Source: a virus. From it: a stretch of 64,000 nt of DNA. The stretch covers positions 62,001 to 126,000 of IMG/VR virus record IMGVR_UViG_3300036766_000359. One strand, written 5' to 3'. Shown piece after piece: positions 61,027 to 64,000 of this stretch (position 1 is the stretch's first letter; each line of letters opens with the position of its first letter). The notes beneath the pieces are model-generated. The model was not told the DNA's origin and made no database searches. It was given only the letters and a program-made list of their open reading frames with translations. The position numbers were made by a program, and so were the translations under genes.

Positions 61027-61215
61027 CTACCTCGGTTTGTCCCATGCCGAATCATGCATGTTCTGCCAAGCCATTCTGACTTCTGGTGACCAATTATCTG
61101 GTGGAGACCACCCACTAGCTCCACCAACAAACATACCAGCCGTCATTTGACAATAAATAAGTACAGCACTCTTTAACTTTTCAAAGTCTTCTGGTGTTGC
61201 TGTACGTCTAGCCAT
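61027..61215 (-). CDS. Unknown small protein
   Basis: 62 residues, Trp-rich (GASGWSPPDNWSPEVRMAWQ), 7 bases downstream of the next gene's region. Not recognised. Confidence 0.45.
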   Translation of the reverse strand: MARRTATPEDFEKLKSAVLIYCQMTAGMFVGGASGWSPPDNWSPEVRMAWQNMHDSAWDKPR

Positions 61216-61235
61216 TAGTCCTCTTCGCCAAATAA

Positions 61236-61535
61236 TTATTTAAGAAAGTCCAAAACGAGAGCCATCAAACTAATGAAAAATAAGATCGCACCGAGTTTAA
61301 AACTCCCACGATGGTTATTCCCGAACCAACGAGATCTAAATTCATGATCCACAATTTGTTTACGTAATACTTCTACCGGGAGACCATCAGTGCGAAGATC
61401 AGTACGCCATTCTGACGAAATCGGTTGAGCCGGTACACGTAGCCAACATTTAGTACAGGTTACCTGGATAACATCCTCTCGATACTCTTCTCGATACCCT
61501 CCGATCGTAAAACCTGAACCATGACATAAACTCAT
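61236..61535 (-). CDS. Small protein with Cys pair and C-terminal membrane segment
   Basis: 99 residues. CHGSGF and CTKC near the N-terminus (possible zinc), helical middle, and a C-terminal transmembrane helix (LGAILFFISLMALVLDFL). Unknown role, membrane-tethered. Confidence 0.5.
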   Translation of the reverse strand: MSLCHGSGFTIGGYREEYREDVIQVTCTKCWLRVPAQPISSEWRTDLRTDGLPVEVLRKQIVDHEFRSRWFGNNHRGSFKLGAILFFISLMALVLDFLK

Positions 61536-61563
61536 CAGTGACTCCTAAAGTGGTAAGATAAAT

Positions 61564-61938
61564 TTATTTCATTCCGGCTAGGCTTTTTTGAACATTCGCC
61601 ATGAACCCCAAGCAGACCTTGTTTACTTCGATTACGCGCTGAAGCTCTCGACAGTCTGGTAAATTGCACGGCCGCGCGTTCGTCTCTGCGAGCTGCTTGT
61701 CGAAATAGCACGCATCGAGCCTGTTGTTGGTGTTGAGCAGTTCACCTGAGCACGCCTCGAACACATCAGATCCAGCACTGACTTGCAACTTCAGTTTCTG
61801 GGTCTCCAGTGCATTCTTGGTGTTCTGAGCCTTCGACAATTGGATAGTGACGTCACGATCTTGTCTAATAAGAGACAGCCGGATCACACCGATCACCAGA
61901 CCTAAAAACACCACGGCAACAAGCACTTTATTAGACAT
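61564..61938 (-). CDS. Membrane-anchored coiled-coil protein (spanin-like)
   Basis: Start at MSNKVLVAVVF (ATG). N-terminal transmembrane segment (VAVVFLGLVIGVIRLSL), then a helical, Gln/Lys-rich coiled coil and four Cys. Topology like an inner-membrane spanin (Rz), but no partner o-spanin is adjacent. Alternative: another lysis or periplasmic factor. Confidence 0.45.
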   Translation of the reverse strand: MSNKVLVAVVFLGLVIGVIRLSLIRQDRDVTIQLSKAQNTKNALETQKLKLQVSAGSDVFEACSGELLNTNNRLDACYFDKQLAETNARPCNLPDCRELQRVIEVNKVCLGFMANVQKSLAGMK

Positions 61939-61968
61939 CACAACAATACCCAATCATGGCGTAGGCGA

Positions 61969-62619
61969 TCATCGTGCCGAAGCTCGTAGCTCAGCCAAGA
62001 GGACGTAGGCTTGTGTCAGGCCGATCTCCAGCGCCAGCTGCTTGAAATGCCGGTTACGGGTCGCTGGCACGACAGCATCTGAATCCGGGGCTGGACTTGT
62101 AGCAACATGCCAGCCAGGCCCGTTGGCGTCCTTGGTGAGGCTGGACTTGTAGGTCAGCGCTATCACCTTGGGTTCCTCAAGGCTCAGCGCTAGAGCCGCC
62201 ACCGCTGCCTTCCTACGCGCAGCCCATTCCTTGCCAACATCAGCAGGAACGCGCACCACAACGGACTTAGCCTTAGCCTTAGCCTTAGCCTTAGCCTTAG
62301 CCTTAGCCTTAGGTAGCGGGTTTCCCGCCACGTCAGTCTGGTAGGAGACGATCGTGGACGGAGGAGATAATCGCACCACAGCGGACTTGGCCTTGGCGTT
62401 GCCGCGCCTGCCCATCGCCGTGGCGAAGCTCTTGGCCGCCTCTCTTCGCTGCACCGCGTAAATATATTTCGTGGAGAGTTTGATGCCCGCCTTGGATGCA
62501 AGCGTGACGAGATCCGTTGGCGTCATCGTCGGGTACTGCCGAACGAACGCCAACTTTTCCGTGTTCCAAGCAGTCATCGCATTACTCAATTTCTTCTTTG
62601 TCTTCTTCTTAGTCGCCAT
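61969..62619 (-). CDS. Host-like DNA-binding regulator with Lys-Ala repeats
   Basis: 216 residues. N-terminal FVRQYPTMTPTDLVTLASKA then GIKLSTKYIYAVQRRE is an HTH type I associate with Myxococcota/deltaproteobacterial proteins. A (KA)n basic tract follows and a C-terminal helix (ALEIGLTQAYVLLAELR). GC-rich. Looks captured from a host; DNA-binding regulator is inferred. Confidence 0.6.
   Translation of the reverse strand: MATKKKTKKKLSNAMTAWNTEKLAFVRQYPTMTPTDLVTLASKAGIKLSTKYIYAVQRREAAKSFATAMGRRGNAKAKSAVVRLSPPSTIVSYQTDVAGNPLPKAKAKAKAKAKAKAKSVVVRVPADVGKEWAARRKAAVAALALSLEEPKVIALTYKSSLTKDANGPGWHVATSPAPDSDAVVPATRNRHFKQLALEIGLTQAYVLLAELRASAR
62266..62307. repeat. Seven tandem cttagc hexamers
   Basis: Seven perfect copies (plus a partial eighth) encode the Lys-Ala tract of the regulator. 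In-frame length variation expected. Confidence 0.9.
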
Positions 62620-62666
62620 GTGCTCAACGCCTCTCTATCTCTCATGTAGCTGCGGTCTTCACCAAA

Positions 62667-62951
62667 TCAGACATAACCGACTTCCTGCCTCGATCGCCAG
62701 GTCAACATAGCACCGACAGGGAAGCTTGCTTGAGGACTAACTTCACGACAACGGTAGACTGCACGTTTCGTGATAAGATGATATTCCACCCGACCAATGG
62801 CCAGAGATAAACCACCGGCTAGAACACGACCTCTGCCTTTCTTGCCAGGTGGAAACGCTAAGCGTTCTACCATGCCAGATTTATTCCATTGCACCAAGCC
62901 GTGACGGCTGGCAATTTCTTGGAGTTGTTCGTAAGTCATGCTTTCCTTCAT
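62667..62951 (-). CDS. Unknown small protein
   Basis: Start taken at the ATG MKESMTYEQLQEIA. ~94 residues, basic (KKGRGRVLAGGLSLAIGRVE), beta-rich second half. A TTG farther upstream is also open. Not recognised. Confidence 0.45.
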   Translation of the reverse strand: MKESMTYEQLQEIASRHGLVQWNKSGMVERLAFPPGKKGRGRVLAGGLSLAIGRVEYHLITKRAVYRCREVSPQASFPVGAMLTWRSRQEVGYV

Positions 62952-62990
62952 CAATATACTACAGTGAAATTTAGGCAATTTACGAATCAA

Positions 62991-63404
62991 TTATTCGGAT
63001 ATCAACATTTCTTTAACTTTTAAAAGCATCAGTCGATTTGACCGCTCACCTAATACTTCATGCAACAATCGGGTCGGTTCACCCGAGCGAATAACCAATT
63101 TATGAATTTTTCGATCTGGTAGATTCTTGTTATAACCACGCGAACATTTCATCCGTTCGGTATGGCCGAAGATTTGACATACGAGAGGACGAACCGGATA
63201 GACCTGACAAGTTCCTTTTTGATAAAACGGACACGTAACACCCTGATCTATTGGGATAATGCCTTGTTTCTCTGCATATTGGACAACGCGATCATATTCA
63301 AGGTCTGTAGAAGGGGCTAAACCACAACAGTCCCCGCAACCCTGGTCACATTTCATTACGGGAAGTTTCATAGTATGAAAGGCGGGTTCTTTAGTAATCG
63401 TCAC
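62991..63404 (-). CDS. YkgJ-type Cys-cluster protein
   Basis: 137 residues. CDQGCGDCCGL is the CxxxCxxCC signature; CPFYQKGTCQVYPVRPLVC and CSRG complete the metal cluster. YkgJ-family proteins bind zinc or iron; role unknown. The 63391 gene starts upstream with 14 bases of overlap. Confidence 0.82.
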   Translation of the reverse strand: MTITKEPAFHTMKLPVMKCDQGCGDCCGLAPSTDLEYDRVVQYAEKQGIIPIDQGVTCPFYQKGTCQVYPVRPLVCQIFGHTERMKCSRGYNKNLPDRKIHKLVIRSGEPTRLLHEVLGERSNRLMLLKVKEMLISE

Positions 63405-63720
63405 ACTTGTAAGGGCAACTCATTCGACGCGGAAAAGAATTGCAGGTAGGGCAGGGGGAATCAGCGATCGGAGTAGCTCGGGTGGAACGTCGATTTCTCT
63501 TCCGGGACTTCTGACCAGTCAACGGGACAGTTTTCAACGGGACAATCTGGTTCTCATTCCAAGACGGTTGCATTTTCGCATGGAGAGACTCGAGCGCGTC
63601 ACAAACGGATTTTTGCCATTCAAACACACATTCCTGATGGTCAACAGCTTCGCACTTCTGTTCGTAGTGAATTAACTGACGTGCTCTTTCGAGCAGCTGG
63701 GTAATTGATTGGGTAGGCAT
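63391..63720 (-). CDS. Small protein with Cys motif
   Basis: Start at ATG MPTQSITQLLERARQLIHYE. 110 residues: helical N-terminus, a basic linker (GQKSRKRNRRSTRATP), then CPTCNS and CPYKC. Possible zinc protein. Overlaps both neighbours slightly. Confidence 0.5.
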   Translation of the reverse strand: MPTQSITQLLERARQLIHYEQKCEAVDHQECVFEWQKSVCDALESLHAKMQPSWNENQIVPLKTVPLTGQKSRKRNRRSTRATPIADSPCPTCNSFPRRMSCPYKCDDY

Positions 63721-64000
63721 TAACCGAGCCCCCAACCGCAAATACCCTGATACTCGTCGGGCTGTTCAATACGCGTAACTGTCCACTTATTGGCAAGTAC
63801 GAAATCCTCAACGCGAACGAAGCGGTACCAGCGACGTTCTTCACCGTAGAATGATGGGCAAATTCCGGACTCAGATTTCTCGATGACCGCCAGGTTATTG
63901 GTGCCACCTTCATGAATATCACCATAGTCAGAGACTAGATACTCTTCGGCTTGCTCCAAAGTTTCAAACCACCCCCAACATCTGGAACTTGGGTGTCGGT
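63720..64000 (-). CDS. Unknown protein, N-terminus beyond right edge
   Basis: The frame is open to the window end (…SSRCWGWFETLEQAEEYL), so the start is missing. Aromatic-rich C-terminus (RRWYRFVRVEDFVLANKWTV). TAA overlaps the next ATG (TAATG). Not recognised. Confidence 0.5.
   Translation of the reverse strand, partial: RHPSSRCWGWFETLEQAEEYLVSDYGDIHEGGTNNLAVIEKSESGICPSFYGEERRWYRFVRVEDFVLANKWTVTRIEQPDEYQGICGWGLG

Overview
The window looks like a fragment of a large (probably jumbo-class) double-stranded DNA tailed phage of a Gram-negative bacterium. Evidence: genes packed with 4-base ATGA overlaps in long one-strand runs, a phage-style replisome, an endolysin, homing endonucleases, an intein, virion-like Ig/BACON proteins, and no ribosomal, tRNA or central-metabolism genes. 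The host cannot be fixed from sequence. A class II (B12-dependent) ribonucleotide reductase implies a host that makes or imports cobalamin. A host-like regulator near the right end, of a type I recall from Myxococcota/deltaproteobacteria, is only a weak hint.

Layout. (1) 1-9147, minus strand: two tandem PcfJ-domain proteins with LRV repeats (the left one runs off the window), acidic-tailed and BACON-like putative virion proteins, a homing endonuclease fused to a Mom-like acetyltransferase domain, and a sigma-like double-HTH protein. (2) 9343-35458, mostly minus strand: replication, recombination and nucleotide metabolism. This holds a FEN/PIN exonuclease, a NusG-like factor, DnaX, a DnaG-like primase, a Rad50-type C-terminal ATPase lobe, a beta-type sliding clamp, a RecB/Cas4-like Fe-S nuclease, Mre11/SbcD, an amidase endolysin, RecD2-like helicase, the C-terminal half of a NAD+ DNA ligase, (on the plus strand) the ligase N-terminal half and a macro-domain protein, then class II RNR, delta and delta-prime clamp-loader subunits, zinc proteins and a second sigma-like protein. 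(3) 35459-35897: a strand-switch region with a perfect 16-bp inverted repeat. (4) 35898-42757, mainly plus strand: a PurZ-type (2-amino)adenylosuccinate synthetase interrupted by a LAGLIDADG intein, a tandem ThyX and unknowns. (5) 42758-64000: an accessory region of short, mixed-strand genes including a decayed LRV fragment, a PAS membrane protein, dNMP kinase, HNH endonucleases, a HhH-GPD glycosylase, a lipoprotein, a papain-like protease, a large Ig/propeller protein, RHH proteins, a nucleotidyltransferase, a SET-domain protein, a YkgJ protein and several higher-GC genes that look recently acquired.

How it may work together: RNR, ThyX and dNMP kinase feed dNTP synthesis. The PurZ-like enzyme has Ser where PurA has its catalytic Asp, which predicts synthesis of 2-aminoadenine (Z) precursors. 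The phage carries a bacterial-style clamp and three-part clamp loader, but no DNA polymerase, DatZ or MazZ is visible here. Mre11, half-Rad50, Cas4-like nuclease, RecD2 and split LigA form a recombination/repair module. All function calls rest on motif reading by eye; nothing was searched against a database.
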